DNA of 64,000 nt, taken from positions 1,240,001 through 1,304,000 of the forward strand of contig BMTG01000001.1 in NCBI GenBank assembly GCA_014649555.1. Reading direction: 5' to 3'. Below the pieces are notes generated by a model. The model was not told the origin of the DNA. It saw only the letters and a list, made by a program, of their open reading frames with translations, and did not search any database. Positions 1 to 8,933 of the stretch are shown piece by piece (position 1 is the stretch's first letter; the number at the start of each line of letters is the position of its first letter). A program made the translations under genes and the position numbers. Origin of the DNA: Streptomyces globisporus. GTDB lineage: Bacteria; Actinomycetota; Actinomycetes; Streptomycetales; Streptomycetaceae.

Positions 1-588
1 CTTCGATGCGGCCAGCCCCTGGGGCGAGGCCCGGCGCAGACCGTCCAGGACCGGGGCAAGCCCCTTCTCCACGTCCTCGGCAGCCACCGTGACCAGGCCG
101 ATCCTCGCCGCCTCCGCCGCGTCGAACCGCTCCCCGGTGAGGTAGTAGCGGTTCGCCGCCGTGCGGTCCACGCGCGGGAGCAGGGTGAGGGAGATGACGG
201 CCGGGGCCAGGCCAAGGCGGGACTCGGTGAGGGCGAAGGACGATCCCTCGCCCGCCACCGCGATGTCGCACGCCGCCAGCAGGCCCAGGCCGCCCGCCCG
301 GACATGGCCGGTCACCCGGGCCACCACCGGCTTCGGCAGCGCCACGATCTCCCGCATCAGACCCACGAACGCCTCCGGGTCCGGCGGAGCCTTCAGATCC
401 GCCCCGGCGCAGAACGTCGTCCCCGTGTGGGCCAGCACCACCGCCCGTACGGTGTCGTCGCCCGCACAGTCCGCCAGGGCGTCGCGCAATTCCCCCACCA
501 GCGCCGCCGACAGCGCGTTGCGGTTGGCCGGGGAGTCCAGCGTCAGCGTCGCGATGCCCCGCTCCCCCGTCCGTACGATCAGGGTCAC
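1..588 (-). CDS. Enoyl-CoA hydratase/isomerase family protein (partial, 3' end beyond window)
   Basis: This is a crotonase-fold enzyme expected to hydrate an alpha,beta-unsaturated acyl-CoA. The visible 196 residues start at a GTG whose GTGA overlaps the stop of the upstream CoA ligase by 4 bases, so the two are translationally coupled. Family features are seen: an N-terminal TLDSPANRNALS segment, the FCAGADLK oxyanion-hole motif near residue 65, a GHVRAGGLGL segment and the FALTESRLGL stretch. The C-terminus lies beyond base 1. It is the last visible gene of the seven-gene operon and would do the job of AtuE (isohexenylglutaconyl-CoA hydratase) if the operon is Atu-like. The exact substrate is inferred only from context. 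Confidence 0.88.
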   Translation of the reverse strand, partial: MTLIVRTGERGIATLTLDSPANRNALSAALVGELRDALADCAGDDTVRAVVLAHTGTTFCAGADLKAPPDPEAFVGLMREIVALPKPVVARVTGHVRAGGLGLLAACDIAVAGEGSSFALTESRLGLAPAVISLTLLPRVDRTAANRYYLTGERFDAAEAARIGLVTVAAEDVEKGLAPVLDGLRRASPQGLAASK

Positions 589-2204
589 GTCCCGTCCGTC
601 CTCTCCGTCTTCTCGGTCTTCTCGGTCTTCTCGGTCTTCTCGCGGTCGCGCAGCTCGCGCCGGAGGATCTTGCCCGAGGCCGCCCGGGGTACCGCCTGGA
701 TGAACTCGGCCCGCCGCACCTTCTTGTACGGGGAGACGCGCTCGGCGACGTACGCCATCACCTCGTCCTCCGTCAGGCCGTCCGCCCCCGGTCCCCGGAC
801 CAGGAACGCCTTCGGGACCTCGTTGCCCTCCGCGTCGTACACCCCGATCACCGCCGCGTCCGCGACCTCCTCGTGGGTGAGGAGCAGCGCCTCCAGTTCG
901 GCGGGGGCCACCTGGTAACCCTTGTACTTGATCAGCTCCTTCACCCGGTCGACGACGTACAGCCAGCCGTCCTCGTCCACCCGGCCGACATCGCCCGTGT
1001 GCACCCAGCCGTCCTCGTCGATCATCGCGGCCGTGGCGTCCGCGCGGCCCAGGTAGCCCTTCATCACCTGCGGGCCCCGGATCAGGATCTCGCCGTCGAC
1101 TCCCGGCTCCGCGTCCTTCGCCGGGTCCTCCAGCGACACGATCCGCATCTCGGTGTTCGGCAGCAGCTTGCCGACCGTGCCCGGCGGCGGCTGCTCGACG
1201 GAGAGCGGCACCACGTGCGTACCGGGCGACAGCTCCGTCATCCCGTACGCCTGCCGCACCGGCGGCACCCCCAGCCGGGCCGAACACGCCTCCGCCAGCT
1301 CGGCGTCCAGCGGGGCGGCGGCGCTGACGATGTACTGGAGCGAGGAGAGGTCGTACTCCCCGACCAGCGGGTGCTTCGCCAGCGCCAGCACGATCGGCGG
1401 AGCCACGTACAGGCCGGAGATGCGGTGCGTCTGGATGGCCTCCAGGAACTGCGCCAGATCGAAGCGGGGCAGCACGACGACCGTCGAGCCGCAGCGCAGC
1501 GGGACGTTCATCAGCGCCGTGAGGCCGTAGATGTGAAAGAACGGCAGCACCGCCAGGATGCGGTCGCCCTCGCCCATGGGGATGAACGGTCTCAGCTGCT
1601 CCAGGTTGGTCACGATCGACCGGTGCGTCAGCATCACGCCCTTCGGCGTGCCCGTCGTGCCGGAGCTGTACGGGAGGGCCGCCACGTCCTCACCGGGGTC
1701 GATCGCGATCTCCGGCTCGGGAGCCGTGGAGGACAGCATGTCCAGGATGGAGGTGTGGCCCTCCGCATGGTCGCAGACGTAGATTTCCCTTACCCCGCCC
1801 GTCAGTTCGGCCGCCCGGCGGGCCGTGGCCAGGAGCGGGGAGACTGTCACGATCCACTTCGCCCCGCTGTCCGCGAGCTGCTTGGCGAACTCCTCGGGCG
1901 TGGCCAGCGGGTGGACCGTGGTGACCGAGGCTCCGGCCCGGGTGGCCCCGTAGAAGACGGCGGGGTAGGCGATGGTGTTCGGGCTGTGCAGGGCGAGGAC
2001 GTCGCCCTTCCTGAGCCCGGCCTCGGCGAGCGCGGCGGCGATCCGCCGGTGGAATCCGTCGAGTTGGGCGTACGTGAGGGACATGCCGTTCGTCCCGTCG
2101 ATCAGGGCGACGGTGTCACCGAACCCGGCGGCCCCGCCGAGAACCGCGTCGTGGATGGGCGTGTCGAGTGCTGTTACGTCTGCGTACTCGCTGCGGAACA
2201 CCAT
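585..2204 (-). CDS. Acyl-CoA ligase of the 4-coumarate-CoA ligase type
   Basis: A 539-residue adenylate-forming enzyme that activates a carboxylic acid with ATP and transfers it to CoA. The P-loop-like motif SSGTTGTPKGV lies at about residues 180-190, YGMTELSP near 318, the GDVGRVDEDGW segment near 400 and the catalytic lysine in ASGKILRREL near 510. An AGGGGA ribosome binding site 5 bases upstream supports the ATG start. The C-terminus ends in four EKT repeats encoded by a 9-bp tandem repeat, which is not part of the fold. It sits between the acyl-CoA dehydrogenase and the enoyl-CoA hydratase genes and probably feeds the operon's own pathway (AtuH-like role). The substrate is unknown. Confidence 0.9.
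   Translation of the reverse strand: MVFRSEYADVTALDTPIHDAVLGGAAGFGDTVALIDGTNGMSLTYAQLDGFHRRIAAALAEAGLRKGDVLALHSPNTIAYPAVFYGATRAGASVTTVHPLATPEEFAKQLADSGAKWIVTVSPLLATARRAAELTGGVREIYVCDHAEGHTSILDMLSSTAPEPEIAIDPGEDVAALPYSSGTTGTPKGVMLTHRSIVTNLEQLRPFIPMGEGDRILAVLPFFHIYGLTALMNVPLRCGSTVVVLPRFDLAQFLEAIQTHRISGLYVAPPIVLALAKHPLVGEYDLSSLQYIVSAAAPLDAELAEACSARLGVPPVRQAYGMTELSPGTHVVPLSVEQPPPGTVGKLLPNTEMRIVSLEDPAKDAEPGVDGEILIRGPQVMKGYLGRADATAAMIDEDGWVHTGDVGRVDEDGWLYVVDRVKELIKYKGYQVAPAELEALLLTHEEVADAAVIGVYDAEGNEVPKAFLVRGPGADGLTEDEVMAYVAERVSPYKKVRRAEFIQAVPRAASGKILRRELRDREKTEKTEKTEKTERTDGT
607..642. repeat. 9-bp in-frame tandem repeat encoding (EKT)4
   Basis: Four perfect copies of gtcttctcg occupy 607-642, with a degenerate copy at 598-606. 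They encode Glu-Lys-Thr repeats at the very C-terminus of the CoA ligase, about 13 codons before its stop. The tail looks disordered and charged. Confidence 0.9.
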
Positions 2205-2340
2205 GGCGGTCCCCTGTCGTCGCGGTCGTCCGCGCCGCCCGGGTGGCGGCGCGGGACGCCGTGCGGGTGTGGAGTGTGGAGGTCAGAATCACCCCTGTGG
2301 GGGAGGGATGGGGAGGGGTCGGACGGGATCAGATCCCGGC

Positions 2341-2421
2341 GAACGGCCGGAACGGCCGGAACGGCTGGAACGGCTGGAACGGCCCGAACGGCTGGAACCG
2401 CTAGAACGGCTAGAACGGCTA
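2341..2421. repeat. Nine copies of a 9-bp tandem repeat abutting a stop codon
   Basis: Nine consecutive 9-bp units of the type gaacggcyg fill 2341-2421. The last base triplet is the TAG stop of the acyl-CoA dehydrogenase gene. Read on the minus strand in the gene's frame, the first three units each begin with TAG and the later ones read Gln/Arg/Gly-Pro-Phe, so a readthrough product would carry a QPF/RPF repeat. The remaining part of the 2205-2418 gap shows no gene. Confidence 0.92.
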
Positions 2422-3588
2422 GTACGACTTCGGCAGGCCCAGCGACTGGTGCGAGACGTAGTTCAGGATCATCTCCCGGCTGACCGGGGCTATCCGGGCC
2501 ACCCGCGACGCGGTGATCAGGGACGCGAGGCCGTACTCCCGGGTCAGGCCGTTGCCTCCGAGCGTGTGCACCGCCTGGTCGACGGCCTTCACGCACGCCT
2601 CCCCGGCCGCGTACTTCGCCATGTTGGCCGCCTCGCCCGCCCCGATGTCGTCCCCCTCGTCGTACAGCCGGGCCGCCTTCTGCATCATCAGGCGCGACAG
2701 CTCCAGGTCGATGTGTGCCGTGGCGAGCGGGTGCGCGATGGCCTGGTGGGCGCCGATGGGGTCCTTCCAGACCTGGCGGGTGCGGGCGTACTCGACGGCC
2801 CTCCCCAGAGCGAAGCGGCCCATCCCGATGCCGAAGGCCGCCGTCATGATCCGCTCGGGGTTGAGCCCGGCGAAGAGCTGGAGCAGGCCCGCGTCCTCGT
2901 CGCCGACCAGGGCGTCCGCCGGCAGCCGTACGTCGTCGAGGACCAGCTCGAACTGCTTCTCCGGGGCGTGGAGTTCCATGTCGATCTGGTTCCGCCCGAA
3001 GCCGGGGGCCTCGCGCGGGACGATGAACAGGCAGGGCTTCAGCTTCCCCGAGCGGGCGTCCTCGGTGCGGCCGACGATCAGCGTGGCGTCGGCTATGTCG
3101 ACGCCGGAGACGAAGACCTTGCGTCCCGTGAGGACCCAGTCGTCGCCGTCGCGGCGAGCGGTGGTGGTGATGCGGTGGGAGTTCGATCCGGCGTCGGGCT
3201 CGGTGATACCGAAGGCCATGGTGAGGCTTCCGTCGGCGAGGCCCGGAAGCCACGCCCGCTTCTGCTCCTCCGTACCGAAGCGGGCGATGACCGTGCCGCA
3301 GATCGCGGGCGACACGATCATCATCAGGAGCGGCGAGCCGGCCGCACCCAACTCCTCCAGCACGATGGAGAGTTCGGCCATGCCGCCGCCTCCTCCGCCG
3401 TACTCCTCGGGGAGGTTCACCCCGAGGTAGCCGAGCTTCGCGGCCTCCGCCCACAGTTCGTCGGTGTGCTTGCCCTCGCGGATGACGGTGGTCATGTAGT
3501 CGCGGCCGTACCGCTTCCCGAGGGCGGCGACGGCTGCGCGCAGGGCCTGGTGCTCTTCGGTTTCGAGGGCGGTGCGTGCGGTGCTCAT
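2419..3588 (-). CDS. Acyl-CoA dehydrogenase family protein (AtuD-like context)
   Basis: A 389-residue flavoprotein of the acyl-CoA dehydrogenase family, likely introducing an alpha,beta double bond into an acyl-CoA and passing electrons to ETF. The start ATG overlaps the stop of the biotin carboxylase gene (ATGA). N-terminal NLPEEYGGGG, the FAD-contact region ITEPDAGSNS near residues 133-142, the GRKVFVSG strand and the C-terminal GGNGLTREYG segment are visible. At the position where many family members have the catalytic Glu in a YEG motif, the sequence reads RIAPVSREM, so the base may lie elsewhere or the reaction may differ. The stop codon is the first unit of a 9-bp tandem repeat. Confidence 0.88.
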   Translation of the reverse strand: MSTARTALETEEHQALRAAVAALGKRYGRDYMTTVIREGKHTDELWAEAAKLGYLGVNLPEEYGGGGGGMAELSIVLEELGAAGSPLLMMIVSPAICGTVIARFGTEEQKRAWLPGLADGSLTMAFGITEPDAGSNSHRITTTARRDGDDWVLTGRKVFVSGVDIADATLIVGRTEDARSGKLKPCLFIVPREAPGFGRNQIDMELHAPEKQFELVLDDVRLPADALVGDEDAGLLQLFAGLNPERIMTAAFGIGMGRFALGRAVEYARTRQVWKDPIGAHQAIAHPLATAHIDLELSRLMMQKAARLYDEGDDIGAGEAANMAKYAAGEACVKAVDQAVHTLGGNGLTREYGLASLITASRVARIAPVSREMILNYVSHQSLGLPKSY

Positions 3589-5588
3589 GCGGTCTCCTCC
3601 GGTACGGGAACGGGTACGGGGGTGGCGGCCGGGTCCTCCTGGACCACGGCGAGCAGCGCGCCGACCTCGACCTGGTGGCCGGGCGCGGCGTGCAGGGCGG
3701 TGAGGGTGCCGGAGGCGGGCGCGAGGATGCGGTGTTCCATCTTCATCGCCTCCAGCCAGATCAGCGGCTGCCCGGCCTCGACGGTGGCCCCGGCGGCCAG
3801 GCCCTCCGCGAGGCGGACGACGGTGCCGGGCATCGGGGCGAGCAGGGAGCCGGGGGCGGCGTGCGTGGCGGGGTCGGTGAAGCGGGGCAGGGCGGTGAAG
3901 GTGTACGAGGCGTCGGTGGCATCCACGTGGACCCGGTCGCCGTGGGTGGTGATGGTGAAGTGCCTCGCCACGCCCTCGACTTCGAGCGTGACGCGGTCGG
4001 GGGTGGCGTTCAGGACCCGGGTGCCGGGGGTCTCGTGCGGTTCCGGGACTCCGGTGCGCGGGGTGCGGTAGGCGACCTCGTGTTCCGTGCCGTCGGGTTC
4101 GCTGCGGTAGCGCTTGCGCTGGGGCTGCGACGGCACGTTGCGCCAGGCTCCGAAACGGGCCGGGGCGGGGCCTCCGGGGTGCGTGGGACGTACGGCTTCC
4201 GGACCCCGTAGGGCTTCCGCCAGGGTCGCGGCGAGGGCGGCCGTGGCGGCGTCCCGGTCGGCTCCCGGGGCGGTCAGCTCCGCCAGGTGCCGGTCGTAGA
4301 AGCCGGTGTCCAGGCGGGCGGCCGCGAAGTCCGGGTGGCGGAGCGAGCGTACGAGCAGGTCGCGGTTGGTGACCGGGCCGTGGATGCGGGCTCGCACCAG
4401 CGCGCGGGCCAGCAGGCGGACGGCCTCGGTACGGGTCGGGGCGTGGGCGATCACCTTGGCGATCATCGGGTCGTAGTGCACGCCGATCGTGTCGCCGCCG
4501 GTGTATCCGGTGTCCAGGCGCAGGCCGGGGCCCTCCGGCACCTCCAGGGTGTGCAGTGCGCCGGTCTGCGGCTGCCAGTCGCGGGCCGGGTCCTCGGCGT
4601 AGAGCCGGGCCTCCACGGCGTGGCCGGAAGGCTGCGGGGGCTCGGGGGCCGGCAGCGGTTCGCCTTCCGCCACGCGCAGTTGCAGGGCGACGAGGTCGAG
4701 CCCGAACACGGCTTCCGTGACCGGGTGTTCGACCTGGAGGCGGGTGTTCATCTCCAGGAAGTACGGGCGGCCCTCGGCGGAGACCAGGAACTCCACGGTG
4801 CCCGCGCCCCGGTAGCCGACCGCCCGGGCCGCCGCCACCGCCGCCTCGTGCAGCCGGTCGCGCAGCCCGTCGTCCAGGCCGGGCGCCGGGGCCTCCTCGA
4901 CGACCTTCTGGTGGCGGCGCTGGAGCGAGCAGTCCCGGGTGCCGAGCGCCCACACGGTGTCGTGCGCGTCCGCCATCACCTGGACCTCGACGTGCCGGCC
5001 GCGCTCCACGTACGGCTCGGCGAACACCTCCCCGTCCCCGAAGGCGGAGGCGGCTTCGGCGGCGGCCGCCAGCAACTCGCCTGGCAGTGCGTTGAGTTCG
5101 CGGACAATCCGCATGCCGCGGCCGCCGCCGCCCGCCGCCGCCTTCAGCAGCAGCGGCAGGTCCTCGGGGCCCGCCGTCGCCGGGTCCACCGGGGCCAGCA
5201 GCGGCACCCCGGCCCCCGCCATCAGCTCCTTGGCCCGGGTCTTGGAGGCCATCAGCTCGATCGCCTTCACCGGCGGGCCCACCCACACGAGCCCCGCGTC
5301 CTGCACGGCGGCGGCGAAGGCGGCGTTCTCGGAGAGGAAGCCGTAGCCGGGGTGCACGGCGTCCGCCCCGGCGGCCCGCGCGGCGGCCACGACGAGGTCG
5401 CCGCGCAGATACGTGTCGGAGGGGGCCGCGCCCGGCAGCCGTACGGCGAGGTCCGCCTCCCGTACGTGCAGGGCGTCGGCGTCCACGTCGGAGTACACGG
5501 CGACCGTGGTGATGCCCAGGTCGCGGCAGGTACGGAAGATCCGGCAGGCGATCTCGCCCCGGTTGGCGACGAGCAGGGTATGGATCAC
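3585..5588 (-). CDS. Acyl-CoA carboxylase biotin-containing alpha subunit (biotin carboxylase plus BCCP)
   Basis: A 667-residue subunit combining biotin carboxylase and biotin carrier domains; it carboxylates biotin with ATP and bicarbonate for the carboxyltransferase partner. The start TLLVANRGEIACRIFRT is typical. The ATP-grasp motif GGGGRGMRIV lies near residue 155, EMNTRLQVEHPVTE near 283 and the biotinylation motif EAMKMEH near 613-619 (Lys about 616). The chosen GTG at 5588 is preceded by AGGAG at the right distance; an ATG 12 bases upstream is possible but places AGGAG inside the gene. The C-terminus has a short PVPVPVP tail. It follows the beta subunit by 19 bases and overlaps the dehydrogenase gene. 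In an Atu-like pathway it would be AtuF (geranyl-CoA carboxylase alpha). Confidence 0.92.
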   Translation of the reverse strand: MIHTLLVANRGEIACRIFRTCRDLGITTVAVYSDVDADALHVREADLAVRLPGAAPSDTYLRGDLVVAAARAAGADAVHPGYGFLSENAAFAAAVQDAGLVWVGPPVKAIELMASKTRAKELMAGAGVPLLAPVDPATAGPEDLPLLLKAAAGGGGRGMRIVRELNALPGELLAAAAEAASAFGDGEVFAEPYVERGRHVEVQVMADAHDTVWALGTRDCSLQRRHQKVVEEAPAPGLDDGLRDRLHEAAVAAARAVGYRGAGTVEFLVSAEGRPYFLEMNTRLQVEHPVTEAVFGLDLVALQLRVAEGEPLPAPEPPQPSGHAVEARLYAEDPARDWQPQTGALHTLEVPEGPGLRLDTGYTGGDTIGVHYDPMIAKVIAHAPTRTEAVRLLARALVRARIHGPVTNRDLLVRSLRHPDFAAARLDTGFYDRHLAELTAPGADRDAATAALAATLAEALRGPEAVRPTHPGGPAPARFGAWRNVPSQPQRKRYRSEPDGTEHEVAYRTPRTGVPEPHETPGTRVLNATPDRVTLEVEGVARHFTITTHGDRVHVDATDASYTFTALPRFTDPATHAAPGSLLAPMPGTVVRLAEGLAAGATVEAGQPLIWLEAMKMEHRILAPASGTLTALHAAPGHQVEVGALLAVVQEDPAATPVPVPVPEETA

Positions 5589-5607
5589 GTCACTCCTCAT
5601 GGGCGGG

Positions 5608-7206
5608 TCACATCCGGAAGACGCCGAAGCCGCCACGGGCGCCCTCGACCGGTGCGGTGTGGATCGCGGACAGGCACATCCCGAGGACGGTCCGGGTGTC
5701 GCGCGGGTCGATGACCCCGTCGTCGTACAGCCGCCCGGACAGGAACATCGGCAGCGACTCCGCCTCGATCTGCTGCTCCACCATCGCGCGCAGCCCGGCG
5801 TCCGCCTCGTCGTCGTACGGCTGCCCCTTCGCGGCGGCCGAGGCGCGGGCGACGATGGAGAGGACGCCCGCGAGCTGCTGCGGGCCCATGACGGCGGACT
5901 TGCTGCTGGGCCAGGCGAAGAGGAAGCGCGGATCGTAGGCGCGGCCGCACATGCCGTAGTGCCCGGCCCCGTAGGACGCGCCCATCAGGACCGACAGATG
6001 CGGGACCTTCGAGTTCGCCACCGCGTTGATCATCATCGCGCCGTGCTTGATGATGCCGCCCTGTTCGTACTCCTTGCCGACCATGTAGCCGGTGGTGTTG
6101 TGCAGGAAGAGGAGCGGGATGTCGCGCTGGTTGGCGAGCTGGATGAACTGCGCGGCCTTCTGCGACTCCTCGCTGAACAGCACCCCCTGGGCGTTGGCGA
6201 GGATGCCGACCGGATAGCCGTGCAGCCGCGCCCAGCCGGTCACCAGACTCGGCCCGTACAGCGGCTTGAAGGTGTCGAAGTCCGAGCCGTCGACCAGGCG
6301 GGCGATGACCTCGCGCGGGTCGAACGGGGCCTTCAGGTCGCCGGGGACGATGCCGAGCAGCTCCTCCTCGTCGTACTTCGGCGGCTCGGCTGGGCCCTGA
6401 TCGGTCTGCGCTTTACGCCAGTTGAGCCGGGCGACGATCCGGCGGGCCTGGCGGATCGCGTCGTGCTCGTCCACGGCGAAGTGGTCGGCGAGCCCCGATG
6501 TACGGGCGTGCATCTCGGCCCCGCCGAGGGACTCGTCGTCGCTCTCCTCGCCGGTGGCCATCTTCACCAGGGGCGGTCCGCCGAGGAAGACCTTGGACTG
6601 CTCCTTGATCATCACGGTGTGGTCGGACATGCCGGGGACGTACGCGCCTCCGGCGGTGGAGTTGCCGAACACGACGGCCACGGTGGGGATTCCGGCGGCG
6701 GAGAGCCGGGTGAGGTCCCGGAAGAGTGCACCGCCGGGGATGAAGATCTCCTTCTGGGAGGGCAGGTCGGCCCCGCCCGACTCCACCAGGCTGATCACGG
6801 GGAGCCGGTTGGCGAAGGCGATCTCGTTGGCGCGCAGGGCCTTCTTCAGCGTCCAGGGGTTCGACGCCCCGCCGCGAACGGTCGGGTCGTTGGCGGTGAT
6901 CAGGCATTCGACGCCCTCGACCACCCCGATTCCGGTGACGAGCGAGGCCCCGACCGCGTAATCGCTGCCCCAGGCGGCCAGCGGCGACAGCTCCAGGAAC
7001 GGGGTGTCGGGGTCGACGAGCAGCTCGATCCGCTCGCGGGCCGGGAGCTTGCCGCGCTTGCGGTGCCGGGTCACGTACTTCTCGCCGCCGCCCGCAAGCG
7101 CCTGGGCGTGCGCGGTCTCCAGCTCGGCGAGCTTCTCCACCATGGTGGACCGATTCGCCGCGTATTCGGGGCTGTTGGTGTCGAGCGCGGTGGGCAGGAC
7201 GGTCAT
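5608..7206 (-). CDS. Acyl-CoA carboxylase carboxyltransferase (beta) subunit
   Basis: A 532-residue carboxyltransferase of the methylcrotonyl/geranyl-CoA carboxylase type that moves carboxyl from biotin to an acyl-CoA. Visible family features include RHRKRGKLPARERI near residue 53, the GGASNPWTLKK region, the N-terminal oxyanion segment FGNSTAGGAYVPGMSD, and the C-terminal NTTGYMVGKEYEQGG and MGASYGAGHYGMCGRAY segments. Its ATG overlaps the stop of the AtuA-like gene. Length and motifs favour the 3-methylcrotonyl/geranyl-CoA type over the acetyl/propionyl type, but substrate cannot be fixed from sequence alone. Confidence 0.92.
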   Translation of the reverse strand: MTVLPTALDTNSPEYAANRSTMVEKLAELETAHAQALAGGGEKYVTRHRKRGKLPARERIELLVDPDTPFLELSPLAAWGSDYAVGASLVTGIGVVEGVECLITANDPTVRGGASNPWTLKKALRANEIAFANRLPVISLVESGGADLPSQKEIFIPGGALFRDLTRLSAAGIPTVAVVFGNSTAGGAYVPGMSDHTVMIKEQSKVFLGGPPLVKMATGEESDDESLGGAEMHARTSGLADHFAVDEHDAIRQARRIVARLNWRKAQTDQGPAEPPKYDEEELLGIVPGDLKAPFDPREVIARLVDGSDFDTFKPLYGPSLVTGWARLHGYPVGILANAQGVLFSEESQKAAQFIQLANQRDIPLLFLHNTTGYMVGKEYEQGGIIKHGAMMINAVANSKVPHLSVLMGASYGAGHYGMCGRAYDPRFLFAWPSSKSAVMGPQQLAGVLSIVARASAAAKGQPYDDEADAGLRAMVEQQIEAESLPMFLSGRLYDDGVIDPRDTRTVLGMCLSAIHTAPVEGARGGFGVFRM

Positions 7207-8933
7207 GCGGTCACCTCCGGGCCATCGATGCCTTCGAGCAGGGCCACGGGGATCGGCAGCCACCGGGACCGCAGCCACTCCCCCAGCGCCTTGGCCTGCG
7301 GGTCGAAGCGGGCCTGGGCGGCGACGCCTTCGCCCAGGAGTCCGTGCACGGTGAAGTTCAGGGCACGGAGGTTGGGCAGGACATGGCGGACGACGGTCAC
7401 GTCGGCCGTCTCCGGCAGGAGTTCCTTGAACCGCTCGACGCTCAGCTCGTGCGCCAGCCACCGCCAGGCGTCGCCGTCGCGCACCCAGACACCCACGTTG
7501 GCGTCGCCGCCCTTGTCGCCGCTGCGCGCGCCCGCGATCAGACCGAGAGGGGCGCGGCGGGTGGGGGTGCCGGAGGGGTACGGGCCGGGGAGCGGCGGTT
7601 CCTCGGCCTCGGCCAACTCCTGGGTGCGGAAGGCTGGTTCGATCACCTCGCGGGTCCCGTCCGGCAGTACGGCGATGTGCTCGACCTCGGCCGCCGGTAC
7701 GGGCCGGGCCTCGAACACCCCGTAGGGCGCGCCCTTTCCGGGCGGGGCGGTGACGTGGAAGCCCGGGTAGCTGCCGAGGGCCAGCTCGATGGCAGCCCCG
7801 GAGACGGTGCGGCCGACCGCATCGGCGTCCTGGTCGCGGACGACGAGCCGGAGCAGGGCGCTGGCCCGTTCCTCGGTGTCGGCGTCGGTGTGGTCGGTAC
7901 GGGCCAGCTCCCAGCGCACCTCGGCGGGCGGGCGGGCGCCGCCGCGCTCCAGGGCGTCGGCGAACTGGGCCTTCACCAGGTCGGCCTTGGCCTCGATGTC
8001 GAGTCCGGTGAGGACGAAGACGACCTCGTTGCGCCAGCCGCCGAGCCGGGTGAGCCCGGCCTTGAGGGTGGGCGGCGGGGCCTCGCCGCGTACGCCGTCG
8101 ATGCGGACCCGGTCCGGGCCGTCGGGCGTGAGGCGCACGGTGTCGAGGCGGGCGGTGGCGTCGGGGCCCGCGTACCGGGCTCCGCCGGTCTCGTACAGGA
8201 GTTGGGCGGTGACGGTGGAGAGGTCGACGACCCCGCCCGTACCGTCGTGCTTGGTGATGACGGACGAGCCGTCGGCGTGGATCTCGGCGAGCGGGAAGCC
8301 GGGGCGGCGGAGACGGGCGGGGTCGTGCTCGCCGAAGAAGGCGTGGTTCCCGCCGGTCGCCTGCGTACCGCACTCCAGGACGTGCCCGGCGACCACGGCC
8401 CCCGCGAGCGCGTCCAGGTCGTCCGGGCCCCAGCCGAAGTGGGCGGCGGCGGGCCCGGTGACCAGGGCCGCGTCGGTGACCCGGCCGGTGACGACGACAT
8501 CGGCCCCGGCCCGCAGGCAGGCGGCGATCCCGGAGCCGCCGAGGTAGGCGTTGGCGGTGAGGAAGCCGTCCGGGATGGGGAGGCTGTCGCCCTCTACGTG
8601 GGCCACGGTGACGGGCACGCCGGCCTTGTCCGCCAACTGCCGTACGGCGTCGGCGAGTCCGGCCGGGTTGAGGCCGCCCGCGTTGGCGACGATCTTCACC
8701 CCGCGCTCATGGGCGAGGCCGAGCCCGTCCTCCAACTGGCTCAGGAAGGTGGTGGCGTAGCCCTTCTGCGGGTCCTTGAGGCGGCTGCGGCCGAGGATGA
8801 GCATGGTCAGCTCGGCGAGGTAGTCGCCGGTGAGGATGTCGAGGGGGCCGCCGGTGAGCATCTCGCGGAGGGCGTCGAAGCGGTCGCCGTAGAAGCCGGA
8901 GGCGTTGCCGATGCGGAGGACGGGGGCGGTCAT
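7203..8933 (-). CDS. AtuA-like protein (DUF1446 plus C-terminal AtuA ferredoxin-fold domain)
   Basis: A 576-residue protein with the DUF1446 signature start VLRIGNASGFYGDRFDA, the DYLAELTMLILGRS segment near residue 40, and a C-terminal LIAGARSGDKGGDANVGVWV block near residue 470 that marks the AtuA C-terminal domain. In Pseudomonas the homologue AtuA is needed for acyclic terpene (citronellol/geraniol) use, but its biochemical role is unsettled. Both ends overlap neighbours by 4 bases (ATGA), so it is tightly coupled to the TIGR03084 gene upstream and the carboxyltransferase downstream. Its presence is the best pointer that this operon handles 3-methyl-branched or terpenoid acyl-CoAs. Confidence 0.87.
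   Translation of the reverse strand: MTAPVLRIGNASGFYGDRFDALREMLTGGPLDILTGDYLAELTMLILGRSRLKDPQKGYATTFLSQLEDGLGLAHERGVKIVANAGGLNPAGLADAVRQLADKAGVPVTVAHVEGDSLPIPDGFLTANAYLGGSGIAACLRAGADVVVTGRVTDAALVTGPAAAHFGWGPDDLDALAGAVVAGHVLECGTQATGGNHAFFGEHDPARLRRPGFPLAEIHADGSSVITKHDGTGGVVDLSTVTAQLLYETGGARYAGPDATARLDTVRLTPDGPDRVRIDGVRGEAPPPTLKAGLTRLGGWRNEVVFVLTGLDIEAKADLVKAQFADALERGGARPPAEVRWELARTDHTDADTEERASALLRLVVRDQDADAVGRTVSGAAIELALGSYPGFHVTAPPGKGAPYGVFEARPVPAAEVEHIAVLPDGTREVIEPAFRTQELAEAEEPPLPGPYPSGTPTRRAPLGLIAGARSGDKGGDANVGVWVRDGDAWRWLAHELSVERFKELLPETADVTVVRHVLPNLRALNFTVHGLLGEGVAAQARFDPQAKALGEWLRSRWLPIPVALLEGIDGPEVTA

Noticed and set aside
2341-2421. Possible CRISPR-like array
   Set aside because: Units are 9 bp and directly adjacent, with no spacers; it is a simple tandem repeat. 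The other arrays (15, 16 and 18 bp) were rejected for the same reason.
161-2483. Long open frames opposite the CoA ligase and hydratase genes
   Set aside because: In high-GC DNA the antisense frames stay open; their translations are Arg/Gly/His-rich and lack domains. The minus-strand genes show clear family motifs. The same reasoning removes similar antisense frames across the window.
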